Positions 38,971 through 50,067 of a DNA stretch of 64,000 nucleotides are shown one piece after another. Position 1 is the first letter of the stretch; each line of letters opens with the position of its first letter. This DNA is from Vibrio proteolyticus NBRC 13287 (lineage in GTDB: Bacteria; Pseudomonadota; Gammaproteobacteria; Enterobacterales; Vibrionaceae), in the NCBI RefSeq assembly GCF_000467125.1, contig NZ_BATJ01000002.1, forward strand, positions 310,001-374,000, written 5' to 3'. The position numbers and the translations under genes are program-made. The notes beneath the pieces were generated by a model. That model saw nothing but the letters and a program-made list of their open reading frames with translations, made no database searches and was not told where the DNA came from.

Positions 38971-39762
38971 GTGACTCAAGACCGTAATTTCGACGATATT
39001 GCCCACAAATTTGCAAAAAATATTTACGGCTCCGATAAGGGAGAGATTCGCCAAATTATTGTTTGGGAAGATCTTCTTAACCTGTTGTCGCAATTTTCTC
39101 AGCCCTCACTTCACGTTCTTGATGCCGGGGGCGGGCTGGCTCAAATGTCACAGAAGCTGGCTAAATTAGGCCACAGGATTACGTTGTGTGATCTATCTTG
39201 CGAAATGCTACAGCTAGCTGAGCAGGATATTGCAAATAACGGGCTGCTTGAGCAGTATCGCCTGATTCATTCTCCGGTCCAGTCGATTGACCAACATCTG
39301 GATGAACCTGTGGACGTGGTGATGTTCCATGCGGTCATGGAGTGGCTGGCCGATCCGAAAAGTGCGTTGGATAAAGTGTTGGCGCAGGTCAGGCCGGGAG
39401 GAATGGCATCGGTGATGTTCTATAACCATCACGGTCTGGTATTTAAGAATGCAATTTGTGGCAATATTCCCCATGTGCTGAAAGGTATGCCGCATCGCAA
39501 ACGATTTAAGTTACAGCCGCAGCAAGGGCTCAAACCGGAAGAGGTCTACCAGTGGATGGAAGACGCTGGGTTTGACATTTGCGGCAAATCCGGAATTCGC
39601 TCCTTCAGTGATTACATTGGCAACATGAAGAATATGGGCGACTACGAATTTGACGATGTACTGGCTCTGGAAAAACAACTATGTAGACAAGAGCCGTACC
39701 TCTCACTAGGTCGATACATTCACGTATGGGCCAAAAAGAAACAAGAACAGGAACAACAATGA
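38971..39762 (+). CDS. cmoM: tRNA 5-carboxymethoxyuridine methyltransferase
   Basis: CmoM (SmtA) methylates cmo5U34 to mcmo5U34 in tRNAs that read all four codons of a box. The 263-residue class I methyltransferase has the SAM motif [16 protein letters not shown] and downstream core [14 protein letters not shown], with [18 protein letters not shown] typical of SmtA. It starts at GTG ([11 protein letters not shown]) and overlaps mukF by ATGA, forming a cmoM-mukF-mukE-mukB operon, as in E. coli. Confidence 0.94.
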   Translation: MTQDRNFDDIAHKFAKNIYGSDKGEIRQIIVWEDLLNLLSQFSQPSLHVLDAGGGLAQMSQKLAKLGHRITLCDLSCEMLQLAEQDIANNGLLEQYRLIHSPVQSIDQHLDEPVDVVMFHAVMEWLADPKSALDKVLAQVRPGGMASVMFYNHHGLVFKNAICGNIPHVLKGMPHRKRFKLQPQQGLKPEEVYQWMEDAGFDICGKSGIRSFSDYIGNMKNMGDYEFDDVLALEKQLCRQEPYLSLGRYIHVWAKKKQEQEQQ

Positions 39763-41096
39763 GTGAGATGACTCTCGATGCTGCGGAGCAACCAATTGAT
39801 GAATTGGTCGGCTGGGTAAAGCAGCAAGATTTCTCATTGAACCTGACAACAGAGCGACTGGCGTTTTTGATTGCTGTCGCTGTATTAAGCAACGAAAGGT
39901 TTGATGAAGAGCTAGGTGAAGGAGAACTGCATGATGCGTTTACCATCGTCACCCGCATGTTTGCGGAGACGGGGGAAGCATCCGCATTCCGCGCCAACAA
40001 CGCGATCAATGAAATGGTGAACCAGCGCTTGCTGAGTCGGTTCACCAGTGAAGTCAATGATGGCGCAAGTATTTACCGCCTGTCGCCGCTGGCGATTGGT
40101 ATCACCGATTATTACGTGCGTCACCGCGAGTTTTCTAAGCTCAAGCTGTCGATTCAACTGTCGATGGTGGCGGATGAAATGGCGAAAGCCAAAGAGGCGG
40201 CGCTGAAAGGCGGAACCCCAGGTCATTGGAAGAAAAATGTCTACGGCGTATTGCGCTACTCCGTTGGTGAGATTTTTGATCAAATTGACCTCAACCAACG
40301 CGTTATGGATGAACAGCAGCGCTCAGTCAAAGAACAAATTGCAGAGCTGCTGAACAAAGACTGGCGCGATGCTATTAACAACTGTGAAGCGCTGCTGTCT
40401 GAAACCTCTTCGACGTTGAAAGAGCTTCAGGATACCCTGCAAGCCGCCGGAGACGAGCTCCAGACTCAGATCCTCGATATTCAGGAAAAGGTGTACGGTG
40501 ACCCAGAGCTGGAGTTTGTCGAGGAAACGCTGTTTGGCCTGCAAATGAAACTGGATCGAATCACCAGTTGGGGTCAGCAGGCGATTGATCTGTGGATTGG
40601 CTATGACCGCCACGTGCATAAGTTTATCCGTACTGCGATCGACATGGACAAAAACCGGGCGTTCAGTACCCGTTTGCGCCAGTCGGTCAAAGACTATTTC
40701 GACATGCCTTGGTATCTCACTTATGCAGATGCCGAGCGTCTTACTGATTTACGTGATGAAGCTTTGGTGCTTCGTGATGATGAGGTAACCGGCCAGGTTC
40801 CTCTCGATATGGAGTTTGAAGAGTTTCAGCAAGTCAATGATGAGTTATCTGAGCGCATCGGCGCCATGTTACAGGTACACAAAGACAGCGGTTCGCCGAT
40901 TGATCTCGGCAGTGTTCTGCGCGACTACCTGTCAGCACACCCACACACTCATCATTTTGATTTAGCCCGTATTGTTGTCGACCAGGCCGTGAGACTCGGT
41001 TATTCAGAGTCCGACTATCAGGCTGTTCAGCCTGACTGGCAAGCGATCAACGATTACGGTGCAAAGGTACAAGCAAATGTCATCGACCGATACTAA
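39759..41096 (+). CDS. mukF: Chromosome partition protein MukF (kleisin)
   Basis: Kleisin subunit of the MukBEF condensin. The 445-residue protein has an N-terminal winged-helix dimerisation domain ([49 protein letters not shown]), a four-helix middle region and a C-terminal winged helix that binds the MukB head ([15 protein letters not shown]). The start [11 protein letters not shown] is within the ATGA overlap with cmoM. It overlaps mukE by 20 bp. The sequence is close to E. coli MukF throughout. Confidence 0.97.
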   Translation: MSEMTLDAAEQPIDELVGWVKQQDFSLNLTTERLAFLIAVAVLSNERFDEELGEGELHDAFTIVTRMFAETGEASAFRANNAINEMVNQRLLSRFTSEVNDGASIYRLSPLAIGITDYYVRHREFSKLKLSIQLSMVADEMAKAKEAALKGGTPGHWKKNVYGVLRYSVGEIFDQIDLNQRVMDEQQRSVKEQIAELLNKDWRDAINNCEALLSETSSTLKELQDTLQAAGDELQTQILDIQEKVYGDPELEFVEETLFGLQMKLDRITSWGQQAIDLWIGYDRHVHKFIRTAIDMDKNRAFSTRLRQSVKDYFDMPWYLTYADAERLTDLRDEALVLRDDEVTGQVPLDMEFEEFQQVNDELSERIGAMLQVHKDSGSPIDLGSVLRDYLSAHPHTHHFDLARIVVDQAVRLGYSESDYQAVQPDWQAINDYGAKVQANVIDRY

Positions 41097-41799
41097 TGAA
41101 TACATGCCAGACAATCTGGTAAAAGCGATTTCCAACCCGTTGTTTCCTCAATTGGATAGTATGCTGCGCGCCGGGCGCCATATTTCCAGCGAAGATCTGG
41201 ATAACCACGCGTTGCTGTGTGATTTCGAAGTTGAGCTGGCGTCGTTCTACCAGCGTTACAACACTGAGCTGATAAAAGCACCTGAAGGCTTTTTCTATCT
41301 ACGTCCACGTTCGACCTCATTGATTGGCCGTAGTGTGCTTTCGGAGCTGGATATGCTGGTGGGTAAGGTACTGTGTTTCCTCTACCTTAGCCCGGAGCGT
41401 CTGGCCCACGAAGGGATTTTCACCAATCAAGAGCTGTACGAAGAGCTACTGGCCCTGGCGGATGAGAAGAAACTGATGAAGCTGGTCACCAATCGGGCGA
41501 CTGGCTCTGATATGGATAAAGAGAAGCTGTTTGAAAAAGTGCGTACGTCGCTGCGCCGTCTGCGCCGTCTGGGCATGATCATTAACATCGGTGAAACCGG
41601 TAAATTCAGTATCAGTGAGTCGGTGTTCCGCTTTGGCGCTGATGTGCGTGTTGGCGACGATATGCGCGAAGCACAGCTGCGGCTCATTCGTGATGGTGAG
41701 GCGGTGGTGCATACACAGGAGCCAAGTCAGGGCAGCCTGCTAAATGACGACGACAATGAAGAAGACAACAACGAGCAAGAGTTAGAAGGTGAAGCATGA
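41077..41799 (+). CDS. mukE: Chromosome partition protein MukE (kite)
   Basis: KITE subunit that dimerises and binds MukF in MukBEF. The 240 residues match E. coli Muk[84 protein letters not shown], and an acidic C-terminal tail ([12 protein letters not shown]). The start MSSTDTNEY replaces an in-frame start 6 codons upstream. It overlaps mukF by 20 bp and mukB by 4 bp. Confidence 0.96.
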   Translation: MSSTDTNEYMPDNLVKAISNPLFPQLDSMLRAGRHISSEDLDNHALLCDFEVELASFYQRYNTELIKAPEGFFYLRPRSTSLIGRSVLSELDMLVGKVLCFLYLSPERLAHEGIFTNQELYEELLALADEKKLMKLVTNRATGSDMDKEKLFEKVRTSLRRLRRLGMIINIGETGKFSISESVFRFGADVRVGDDMREAQLRLIRDGEAVVHTQEPSQGSLLNDDDNEEDNNEQELEGEA

Positions 41800-44700
41800 T
41801 TGAACGAGGTAAATATCAATCGCTGACCATGGTCAACTGGAACGGCTTTTTTGCTCGTACATTTGATATCGATGGTTTGGTAACCACTTTGTCCGGTGGT
41901 AACGGTGCGGGTAAATCAACCACCATGGCCGCCTTCATTACGGCATTGATTCCGGATCAAACGCTGCTGCATTTTCGTAACACCACGGAGGCGGGTAGCA
42001 ATCAGTCGTCTCGTGACAAAGGTTTGTACGGTAAGCTCAAACCCGGTGCATGTTACGCCGCACTGGATGTTCTGAACTCTCGTCATCAGCGCTTGACGTT
42101 TGTTGTTAAGCTGCAGCAGGTCGCCGGCCGTGACAAGAAAGTAGATATCAAGCCGTTTGTTATTCAAGGCTTACCGAGCCATCTCAAACCGACTGATGTG
42201 CTGGTGGAAACGGTCTCTAGCAGCCATGCGCGTGTGCGCCAGATTAATGAAGTCAAAGACGCGCTGGGTGAATACGAAGGCGTTCAGTTTAAAACCTTTG
42301 CGTCCATCGTCGATTACCATGCTCAGATGTTTGAGTTTGGGGTAATACCTAAGAAGCTGCGCAACTCCAGCGACCGCTCTAAGTTTTATCGTCTGATTGA
42401 AGCATCTCTGTATGGTGGTATCTCAAGTGCGATTACCCGCTCATTGCGTGACTACTTACTGCCTCAAAATGGCGGGGTGAAGAAAGCGTTCCAGGACATG
42501 GAATCGGCGCTGCGTGAAAACCGCATGACACTGGAAGCGATCAAAACCACTCAGGCGGATCGTGATCTGTTTAAGCATTTGATCACTGAATCGACCAACT
42601 ATGTGGCCGCAGATTACATGCGCCATGCCAACGATCGCCGTAATAAGCTGGAACAAACGCTGTCACTACGCAGTGAACTGTTCGGCTCGCGTGAAACCTT
42701 GGTACAACAAAATGAACTGCTTAACCGTGTTCATGAAGAGCTGGAGATGTTGGTTGAGCAGGAGTCGGCACTGGAAATGGATTACCGCGCCGCTTCAGAT
42801 CACCTCCAACTGGTACAGAATGCATTGCGCCAGCAGGAAAAGATCGAACGCTATCTGGAAGATCTGGAAGAGCTCAATGAGCGTCTGGAAGAGCAAATGA
42901 TGGTGGTTGAGGAAGCGCAAGAGCGTGTGATGATGGCCGAAGAGCAGGCTACCGTTACAGAAGAAGAGGTCGACAGCCTCAAGACGCAACTGGCCGATTA
43001 CCAGCAAGCGCTCGATGTTCAGCAAACCCGTGCCCTGCAATATCAACAAGCGATTCAGGCACTGGATAAAGCCCGTCAATTGCTGGGTGATAACACTTTG
43101 ACGGCAGAAGGTGCACAAGCGTTAGTGGCACAGTTGAAGGCTCAGGAAAGCGCGAACACCAATACCTTGTTGTCGGTTAAGCACAAGCTGGATATGTCGT
43201 CAGCCGCCGCTCAACAGTTTGATACTGCATTGAAGCTGATTACCGGAATAGTCGGCCAGATCGAACGCAGTGATGCAGCTGATAAAGCCCGGGAAGTGAT
43301 TCGCAAAGCCCGAGACGCTGAACAAACGATCCAGAATGAGCAGCAGTGGCGCGCGCAGCATCGTGATTTAGAGCGCAGCATCAATCAACAGCGTCAAGTC
43401 CGCGAACTGACAAGCGAATATCAGAAGCAGTTTCATGTCTCGCTGGACGACGAACTGACGCTGGAGCAAGAGCGCGAACGCCACGCATTGCAGTTGGAGT
43501 CACTGGATCTGGCTCAAGAAGAAGTGCGTGAGCAGCGCAGCGAACTGCGTCGGAAAGAGCAGGATCATTCGGCTGAAATTAAGCGTCTTGAATCCATCGC
43601 ACCGGCCTGGATCAGTGCGAACGATGCACTGCAAACGTTGCAGGAGCAAAGTGGCGCTGAATTGTATGACAGCCAGGCAGTCATGACGCAGATGCAACAG
43701 GCACTGGAGCAGGAAAAGCAGCAATCCATTGCGAAAGACAAGCTGGCGGATCGTCGTGCGACGCTGGAAAACGAAATCGAGCGTTTAGCGTCACCGGGTG
43801 GCTCAAACGATCCACGTCTGAAAGGGTTAGCTGATACCTTGGGCGGCGTGCTGCTGTCTGAAATCTACGACGACATCACGATTGACGATGCACCGTACTT
43901 TAGTGCCATGTATGGTCCTGCCCGCCATGCGATTGTGGTATCGGATCTCAGTGACATTGAAGAAAAACTGGTCGAGCTGGACGACTGTCCGGACGATCTT
44001 TACATCATTGAAGGTGATGTGGATGCGTTCGATGACAGCTCGTTTGATGCGGAAGAACTCGAAGGTGCGGTGTGCGTGCGCATGAACGCGCGTCAGTTAC
44101 GTTATTCCCGTTTGCCTGAAATTCCATTGTTTGGTCGGGCGGCGCGTGAACAGCGTCTTGAGCTGTTGCGTAATGAGCGCGAAGAGGTGGTTGAACAACA
44201 CGCTAAAGCGGCGTTCGATTCCCAGAAACTGCAACGTCTGTATCAGGCATTCAACAGCTTTGTGGCAAAGCACCTGCAGGTTGCCTTTGAAGCGGATCCG
44301 GAACAGGCGCTACAAGCTTTGCGTGATAAGCGCAATCAGGCTGCGCGCCAGTTGGCGGATCTGGATACCAAAGAACAACAGTTGCGCAGTCAGCTGACGA
44401 GCAGCAAACAGGCGCTGGCTGCGCTGGACAAGATTGCGCCGAATATGGTGTTGATCGAAGACGACACACTGCAAGCCCGCTATGAAGAAATCGAAGCAAA
44501 GATTGCTCAGTTAAGTGACGCGAAAGTGTTCATCAATCAGCATGGTAAAGCCATTGCGGAGCTGGAAACCGTGGTGACGGCGCTGGACGCAGACCCCGAG
44601 CAATTTGATGCTCTCGAAGCTGAGTACCAGCGCGCCGATGAAGCACTGCAGTCGCTGAAGAAGCAGATTTTCGCATTGTCTGATCTGGTCGAGCGTCGCC

Positions 44701-46253
44701 ACTACTTTGCTTACTCAGATTCCGTTGACCTGCTTAACCAGAGCAGTGAACTCAGTGAACAGCTGAAAGCCAAACTGGTGGAAGCAGAACGTGCCCGAAC
44801 TCGATCCCGTGAAGAGCTCAAGCAAGCTCAGGGTCAAATGAACCAGTACAATCAGGTATTGGCGTCTCTGAAAAGCTCGCATCAAGCCAAGTTGGAAACC
44901 GTGCAGGAGTTCAAACAGGAACTGCAAGAGTACGGCGTGAATGCCGATGAAGGCGCGGAAGAGCGAGCACTGCGCCGCCGTGACGAGTTGCACGAGCGTT
45001 TGCATGCTTCGCGTGGTCGCAAGAGTGAATACGAACGGACGATTACCTCAACGGAACTGGAAATGAAGACGTTGGCCAAACGTCTGAAAAAAGTCCAGAA
45101 AGATTATGTTGAGCTGCGCACCTTTGTCGTTGCAGCCAAAGCCGGCTGGTGCTCGGTGCTGCGCCTGGCGCGTGAAAACGATGTTGAACGTCGTCTGCAC
45201 AAGCGTGAACTGGCGTACATGAGTGCCGATGAACTGCGTTCGATGTCGGACAAATCGCTGGGTGCGCTGCGTCTTGCGGTTGCAGATAATGAGGACTTGC
45301 GCGATGCGTTGCGCCTGTCTGAGGACAATGCACGTCCAGAGCGTAAAGTGTTGTTCTACATCGCTGTTTACCAACATCTGCGCGAGCGAATCCGTCAGGA
45401 TATCATTCGTACTGATGATCCTGTGGAAGCGATTGAAGAGATGGAAGTGGAACTGGCGCGCCTGACAGAAGAACTGACACAGCGTGAGAATCGTCTTGCG
45501 ATCAGCTCTGAGTCGGTCGCAAGTATCATCAAGAAGACGATTCAGCGTGAGCAGAACCGTATCCGTATGCTCAACCAAGGCTTGTCGAACATTGCCTTTG
45601 GTCAGGTAAAAGGGGTGCGTCTCAACGTGAAAATCCGTGAGAGCCACGAAGTGCTGCTGGAAAGTCTGGCGGCTCAACAGGAGCAGCACAAAGATCTGTT
45701 TGAAAGCACCCGCTTTACGTTCTCTGAAGCGATGGCGAAGCTTTTCCAGCGAGTGAACCCGCATATCGATATGGGGCAACGTTCGCCACAAGTATTGGGT
45801 GAAGAGCTGCTGGATTACCGGAACTACCTTGAACTGAGCGTCGAAGTAAACCGGGGTTCGGATGGTTGGTTGCAGGCGGAGTCGGGCGCATTGTCGACCG
45901 GTGAAGCGATTGGTACGGGTCAGTCAATCCTGCTGATGGTGGTCCAAAGTTGGGAAGAGGAGTCTCGCCGTCTGCGAAGCAAAGACATCATGCCGTGTCG
46001 ATTGCTCTTCCTGGATGAGGCGGCGCGTTTGGATGCCAAATCGATCTCAACGCTGTTTGAACTGTGTGATCGTCTGGATATGCAGCTGCTGATCGCGGCC
46101 CCAGAAAACATCAGCCCGGAAAAAGGCACCACCTATAAACTGGTGCGTAAAGTCTTTAAAGACCATGAGCATGTTCATGTGGTTGGATTGCGCGGGTTTG
46201 GTCAGGTGGACAAACCGAAGAGCGAAGCCCAGGAATTGGTCGAAGAGCTCTAA
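41796..46253 (+). CDS. mukB: Chromosome partition protein MukB (SMC-like)
   Basis: SMC-like ATPase of the bacterial condensin MukBEF, which organises the chromosome and binds topoisomerase IV. The 1485 residues run: N-terminal head with Walker A GGNGAGKS (34-41), two long antiparallel coiled-coil arms around a hinge (about 650-780), and a C-terminal head with the signature [14 protein letters not shown] and Walker [12 protein letters not shown]. Length matches the E. coli protein. It is the last gene of the operon and is followed by a terminator. Confidence 0.98.
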   Translation: MIERGKYQSLTMVNWNGFFARTFDIDGLVTTLSGGNGAGKSTTMAAFITALIPDQTLLHFRNTTEAGSNQSSRDKGLYGKLKPGACYAALDVLNSRHQRLTFVVKLQQVAGRDKKVDIKPFVIQGLPSHLKPTDVLVETVSSSHARVRQINEVKDALGEYEGVQFKTFASIVDYHAQMFEFGVIPKKLRNSSDRSKFYRLIEASLYGGISSAITRSLRDYLLPQNGGVKKAFQDMESALRENRMTLEAIKTTQADRDLFKHLITESTNYVAADYMRHANDRRNKLEQTLSLRSELFGSRETLVQQNELLNRVHEELEMLVEQESALEMDYRAASDHLQLVQNALRQQEKIERYLEDLEELNERLEEQMMVVEEAQERVMMAEEQATVTEEEVDSLKTQLADYQQALDVQQTRALQYQQAIQALDKARQLLGDNTLTAEGAQALVAQLKAQESANTNTLLSVKHKLDMSSAAAQQFDTALKLITGIVGQIERSDAADKAREVIRKARDAEQTIQNEQQWRAQHRDLERSINQQRQVRELTSEYQKQFHVSLDDELTLEQERERHALQLESLDLAQEEVREQRSELRRKEQDHSAEIKRLESIAPAWISANDALQTLQEQSGAELYDSQAVMTQMQQALEQEKQQSIAKDKLADRRATLENEIERLASPGGSNDPRLKGLADTLGGVLLSEIYDDITIDDAPYFSAMYGPARHAIVVSDLSDIEEKLVELDDCPDDLYIIEGDVDAFDDSSFDAEELEGAVCVRMNARQLRYSRLPEIPLFGRAAREQRLELLRNEREEVVEQHAKAAFDSQKLQRLYQAFNSFVAKHLQVAFEADPEQALQALRDKRNQAARQLADLDTKEQQLRSQLTSSKQALAALDKIAPNMVLIEDDTLQARYEEIEAKIAQLSDAKVFINQHGKAIAELETVVTALDADPEQFDALEAEYQRADEALQSLKKQIFALSDLVERRHYFAYSDSVDLLNQSSELSEQLKAKLVEAERARTRSREELKQAQGQMNQYNQVLASLKSSHQAKLETVQEFKQELQEYGVNADEGAEERALRRRDELHERLHASRGRKSEYERTITSTELEMKTLAKRLKKVQKDYVELRTFVVAAKAGWCSVLRLARENDVERRLHKRELAYMSADELRSMSDKSLGALRLAVADNEDLRDALRLSEDNARPERKVLFYIAVYQHLRERIRQDIIRTDDPVEAIEEMEVELARLTEELTQRENRLAISSESVASIIKKTIQREQNRIRMLNQGLSNIAFGQVKGVRLNVKIRESHEVLLESLAAQQEQHKDLFESTRFTFSEAMAKLFQRVNPHIDMGQRSPQVLGEELLDYRNYLELSVEVNRGSDGWLQAESGALSTGEAIGTGQSILLMVVQSWEEESRRLRSKDIMPCRLLFLDEAARLDAKSISTLFELCDRLDMQLLIAAPENISPEKGTTYKLVRKVFKDHEHVHVVGLRGFGQVDKPKSEAQELVEEL

Positions 46254-46275
46254 CTCTTACTAAACGTTTGAATAC

Positions 46276-46302
46276 AACGCCCGCTTTTGCGGGCGTTTTT
46301 TC
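46276..46302 (+). terminator. Terminator after mukB
   Basis: AACGCCCGC (46276-46284) pairs with GCGGGCGTT (46289-46297) around TTTT and ends in a T run. Confidence 0.9.
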
Positions 46303-46502
46303 TAGGCCTGACTACCTATGCGCTTAATGTACGCAATGCATTCCATGAAGCGAACTCAACCATGCAAGGTTTCATGCTACCCGGGATAAGAAACCGTTAT
46401 GGATCACATCACTTTCAAAATGTTAATTAATGACTCTGTTGCATAAAAGAAAGCGGCTACAATACTGACCCTCTAATAATAACAACCTTGAGAACACTAA
46501 CG

Positions 46503-47510
46503 ATGTTATTGAGCCGTACACTTCTATGCACTTCACTTGCTTTGGGTTTTTCAACCTCAGCACTGGCCTACGACATCAGTCTGGAGTCGTATGATCCTGA
46601 TGAGTTACAGGTGCTTCAAGCTGCGGAAAAATCGGATAACCCTGTTCAGTTAATGGAGGCTGCGTCAGTCCTGCTCTACGAGTCCATGTTGCAGGAAAAT
46701 GTCGATCAGGGCTTGGTTTACCTGAAAAAGGCCGCTCAGAAGGGAAGTCATGAAGCAGAATCCGAACTGGCGGACTACTACTATTACCAGCAAGAGGATT
46801 ATGCCGAGGCATTAAAATGGTATCACCAGGCGGAAAAAGGCCAGGATGCTTATGTGCTTTACAGTTTGGGTGTCATGTACTTTGATGGTGAGGGTACTCA
46901 AGTCGACCTAAAGAAAGCCAATGAGTATTATCTGGCAGCGGCGAAGCTCGGCTATTCGGACGCCATGTACGAACTGGCGTTTTCTTATAACGATGGCAAA
47001 GGCGTAGAGAAAGATTTTGTTCAGGCAGCCCATTGGTTCAAACAGGCGGCCGATCTGGGCGATGCCAGCGCGATGTATAACCTGGGTATCGCTTACCTGA
47101 ATGGGGAAGGGGTTGAGAAAAGCTGTCCTACCGCGATGAAACTGTTTAACCAGGCCATTGATGCGGATGAACATGTGTTGTCTTACGCGACGCTGGGCAA
47201 TCTGTACTACTACCCGGAATATAAGCGCCCGTGTGGGTTTAAAACGACCGATTATAAAAAGTCGTTCAGCTACTTTAGCGAAGCGGCGATGTGGGGTGAT
47301 GAATACAGTCAGTACATGGTGGGGTATTCGTACCGTAATGGCCATGGCGTATACAGCGATTTCGTTAAAGCGCTTGCCTGGCTGAGTATCGCGGCTGACA
47401 ACGGTTATGCAAAATCGGCCGAGGCGGTCAAAGAAGTCAAACGTCATATGTCGCGTGCAGACATTGAAAAAGCCGGTGAATTGCAAGCGTCGCTGGAAGA
47501 GGAAATCTAG
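46503..47510 (+). CDS. Secreted Sel1-repeat (TPR-like) protein
   Basis: The 335-residue protein has a signal peptide (MLLSRTLLCTSLALGFSTSALA, cut near residue 22) and a periplasmic solenoid of about six Sel1 repeats, with units such as ALKWYHQAEKGQDAYVLYSLG, DAMYELAFSYNDGKGVEKD and SAMYNLGIAYLNGEGVEKS. Sel1 solenoids mediate protein contacts. ATG 46503 is used in preference to a TTG five codons upstream. It is monocistronic. Partners are unknown; nothing in the sequence ties it to the ATP-grasp operon it converges on. Confidence 0.88.
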   Translation: MLLSRTLLCTSLALGFSTSALAYDISLESYDPDELQVLQAAEKSDNPVQLMEAASVLLYESMLQENVDQGLVYLKKAAQKGSHEAESELADYYYYQQEDYAEALKWYHQAEKGQDAYVLYSLGVMYFDGEGTQVDLKKANEYYLAAAKLGYSDAMYELAFSYNDGKGVEKDFVQAAHWFKQAADLGDASAMYNLGIAYLNGEGVEKSCPTAMKLFNQAIDADEHVLSYATLGNLYYYPEYKRPCGFKTTDYKKSFSYFSEAAMWGDEYSQYMVGYSYRNGHGVYSDFVKALAWLSIAADNGYAKSAEAVKEVKRHMSRADIEKAGELQASLEEEI

Positions 47511-47526
47511 CCCGGACATTAGCCAT

Positions 47527-47556
47527 AAAAATGCCCGCTATGAGCGGGCATTGTTG
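47527..47556. terminator. Terminator between Sel1 gene and ATP-grasp operon
   Basis: AATGCCCGCT (47530-47539) and AGCGGGCATT (47543-47552) pair perfectly with a 3-nt loop. A-rich left and T-containing right flanks suit both convergent genes. Confidence 0.8.
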
Positions 47557-47569
47557 TATCTGGTCAGGA

Positions 47570-48550
47570 TCAGTCGGTAATTTCTTTGGCAAACACCCCA
47601 AACTGTCGCGCAGCGTACGCCACGCGTTCAGCAGGCTTAGGGTATTCTGCAGGTCGGCCGATACTTTCAATATGATGCAGTCGAGGAAGCAGACCACAGC
47701 CGTTGGCGATCTGGATTGCCAGTCCAGGTCGAGCATTGAGCTCCAGTACCATTGGACCTTCTTCTTTGTCCAGAACCATATCGGTGCCCATGTAGCCAAG
47801 CCCTGTCATTTCCCAAGCACTGGATGCGAGTGTCAGCAGACGCTCCCAGTGGGGGACTTTGAGCGTTGACAGCTCTTTTCCTGTGTCCGGATGGTGAGTC
47901 ACTGGTTGATCAAACTGGACGGCTCGTACTGCACGTCCGGTTGCAATACAGATACCGACGCCGACCGCACCCTGGTGCAGGTTGGCTTTGCCGTCAGATG
48001 CCGAAGTTGAGCAGCGCATCATCGCCATCACCGGGTAGCCTTTGAAAACGATGATGCGCACATCGGGCACACCTTCGTAGCTGAAGCCATCAAAGCAGTC
48101 ATCAAACTTAATCAGGTTCTCGACCACGGCAACGTCATTCTTGCCGCCCAAAGAAAACAGTCCTGCCAGTGCGTTACTGATGTGGCGCTCAACGTCCTCT
48201 TTGTTTATGGTCGCCCCAGATGGTTTGGTGTACACCCCATCTTTGTGCGAGATCACGACGAGAATGCCTTTACCACCACTGCCTTGAGCCGGTTTGATGA
48301 CAAACCCTGGCCAATCTTTCACCATCTCGTGGATGGTTCTCACTTCGGCTTGGTTCGCGATCACACCAATCAGTTTCGGTACCGTCGCGCCCGCTGCCTG
48401 AGCAATGATTTTGGTTTTCAGCTTGTCGTCCACCAAAGGGTATTTGGAGCGATCGTTGTAGCGACCAATGTAACTGTGGTTACGTTGGTTCATGCCCATG
48501 ATCCCTTTGTGCTTTAACTTGCTCGGGGAGGTATAACGAGAAAAAAACAT
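47570..48550 (-). CDS. ATP-grasp amide ligase, alpha-L-glutamate ligase-like
   Basis: The 326-residue cytosolic enzyme has an ATP-grasp fold: VIKPAQGSGGKGILVV (ATP-binding loop), VVENLIKFDD, VPDVRIIVFKGYPVMAMMR, and the Mg-binding MVLELNARPGLAIQIAN. It is related to RimK and LysX-type ligases, which join amino acids through an acyl-phosphate, and belongs to a branch often called alpha-L-glutamate ligase-like. It starts 3 bp after the 7TM gene stop and ends the three-gene operon. The acceptor and amino acid are unknown; its conserved partners suggest it makes or tags a peptide handled at the membrane. Confidence 0.88.
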   Translation of the reverse strand: MFFSRYTSPSKLKHKGIMGMNQRNHSYIGRYNDRSKYPLVDDKLKTKIIAQAAGATVPKLIGVIANQAEVRTIHEMVKDWPGFVIKPAQGSGGKGILVVISHKDGVYTKPSGATINKEDVERHISNALAGLFSLGGKNDVAVVENLIKFDDCFDGFSYEGVPDVRIIVFKGYPVMAMMRCSTSASDGKANLHQGAVGVGICIATGRAVRAVQFDQPVTHHPDTGKELSTLKVPHWERLLTLASSAWEMTGLGYMGTDMVLDKEEGPMVLELNARPGLAIQIANGCGLLPRLHHIESIGRPAEYPKPAERVAYAARQFGVFAKEITD

Positions 48551-48553
48551 CGT

Positions 48554-50059
48554 TTAGTCCTCCACAAGTGGTTTGAAGCGACGCAGTTCGGTCAGGCGGT
48601 AACCCGTATAGGTACCCAGCAACAAAATGCCTGCTAGAACGATCAGTTGCAGACCGATGAAGTTAAAGGTCAGGTGTTGGATGTAGCTGTTGGTCATTGC
48701 CAAATAGATCAAAACAGCGGTCAGTAGTGAGCCACCGCCTTGCATAGCCACTTCTTTCGGACCTTCTTCTTCCCACAGGATGGACATCCGTTCAATGGTC
48801 CACGATAGGATGATCATCGGGAAGAAGGTAATCGTCAGACCTTCCGTCAAACCGATTTTGAAAGCGATCACGGTAAACAGTGAGATAATCATGATCACGG
48901 TAATAATCACCGCCGATATCCTCGCCACCAACAGCAAGTTAAGTTTGGATAGGTAACTGCGGATGATAAGGCCGGTCCCGACAATCAATAGGAAGCCGAC
49001 AATACCGGTCAACAACTGAGTTTGTACGAAAGCGACTGCAATCAGTACCGGCATGAACGTACCGGATGTTTTCAATCCGACAATTACACGCAGGAACACA
49101 ACAATTAACGCGCCGATTGGAATCAGCATGATGGTTTTAAACATCGCCTGTTCTTCCAGTGGCAAACTGTGAATTGAGAAATTCAGCAAGCCGTCCGCTT
49201 CAATTTTATCGCTGGTTGCCTGTTGTGGTGTCACGTCCTGAGCGATCATTGAGAACGTCACCTGACTATTCTGACCACCAATCAGGTCAAGCAGAGAAAC
49301 GTTGGACTCATCCCACACCAACAGGTTTGGCTGAATTTCCTGACTGATATTGTCCGGGTTGAACAAGATCCATTTTTTGCCACTCCATACCTGGTTCATC
49401 TGTTGAATGCTTTGACGGCGACGGCCATCTTCCAACTGAATCACACCGACGACTTTACTCTGGATACCTGCGTATGCCAGCAACTTATCAATCGCCTGGA
49501 CTTTGCTCATGCTGTTCAGGATCAAGGCGGCATTCTGACTGTCGCCATCATTGAGGGCTTTGATCAGTTCACGGGTAAAGGTGACGTCATCAGCGGAACG
49601 CTCATTGGCTTGTTGGATCAGAGCAACTGCTGCTGCCTCACTGGGGCCATCAAATGTCGGTTTGAGTACTTCGCCGCTCGGTGGAATCGGATCGACTTTG
49701 GCTTGAGAGTCCACCAAAAACTGAGCTTTGTAGTAAATAGTCTGTGCGCCTCGGGCATTGCGGACCGACCATTCTACGCGGCGACCGGAATCCGAGTTGA
49801 TGTAAGAGACACCATAGCCTGGCGAGGAGGCTGATTCATTGACAAGAGTGAAACCGTCTTGAGTATGTGGGGCTGCCAGAGAGGCTTTGACGGGTTTATT
49901 CTGGGCGGTAAATTCAATCCGGGCTTCTAAATCCCATACTTGGCGTGTTTCGCCCGGCGTCCAAGGGACGCCATAACTATTGTGTCTGAAAATGCTAAGA
50001 GCGATCCCAGCAACTATCAGTAACAGAACTGACAGGTAAAATGGTACTTTGGACGTCAT
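48554..50059 (-). CDS. 7TM membrane protein with inactive transglutaminase domain (UUP1 family)
   Basis: The 501-residue protein has one N-terminal transmembrane helix (about 7-25), a periplasmic region of about 290 residues ending in a transglutaminase-like fold (DKLLAYAGIQSKVVGVIQLEDGRRRQ, WSGKKWILFNPDN) and a C-terminal block of seven transmembrane helices (about 312-490). The transglutaminase fold lacks the catalytic Cys before the helix (NAALILNSMSKVQ), so it probably binds and does not cleave or crosslink peptides. It lies between the retropepsin and ATP-grasp genes with gaps of 8 and 3 bp. A receptor or transporter role is inferred. Confidence 0.88.
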   Translation of the reverse strand: MTSKVPFYLSVLLLIVAGIALSIFRHNSYGVPWTPGETRQVWDLEARIEFTAQNKPVKASLAAPHTQDGFTLVNESASSPGYGVSYINSDSGRRVEWSVRNARGAQTIYYKAQFLVDSQAKVDPIPPSGEVLKPTFDGPSEAAAVALIQQANERSADDVTFTRELIKALNDGDSQNAALILNSMSKVQAIDKLLAYAGIQSKVVGVIQLEDGRRRQSIQQMNQVWSGKKWILFNPDNISQEIQPNLLVWDESNVSLLDLIGGQNSQVTFSMIAQDVTPQQATSDKIEADGLLNFSIHSLPLEEQAMFKTIMLIPIGALIVVFLRVIVGLKTSGTFMPVLIAVAFVQTQLLTGIVGFLLIVGTGLIIRSYLSKLNLLLVARISAVIITVIMIISLFTVIAFKIGLTEGLTITFFPMIILSWTIERMSILWEEEGPKEVAMQGGGSLLTAVLIYLAMTNSYIQHLTFNFIGLQLIVLAGILLLGTYTGYRLTELRRFKPLVED

Positions 50060-50067
50060 AAACTACC

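Noticed and set aside
45048..45791. Minus-strand frame of 247 codons antisense to mukB.
   Set aside because: Long antisense frames are common opposite GC-biased genes. Its Phe/His/Gln-rich product resembles no protein family.
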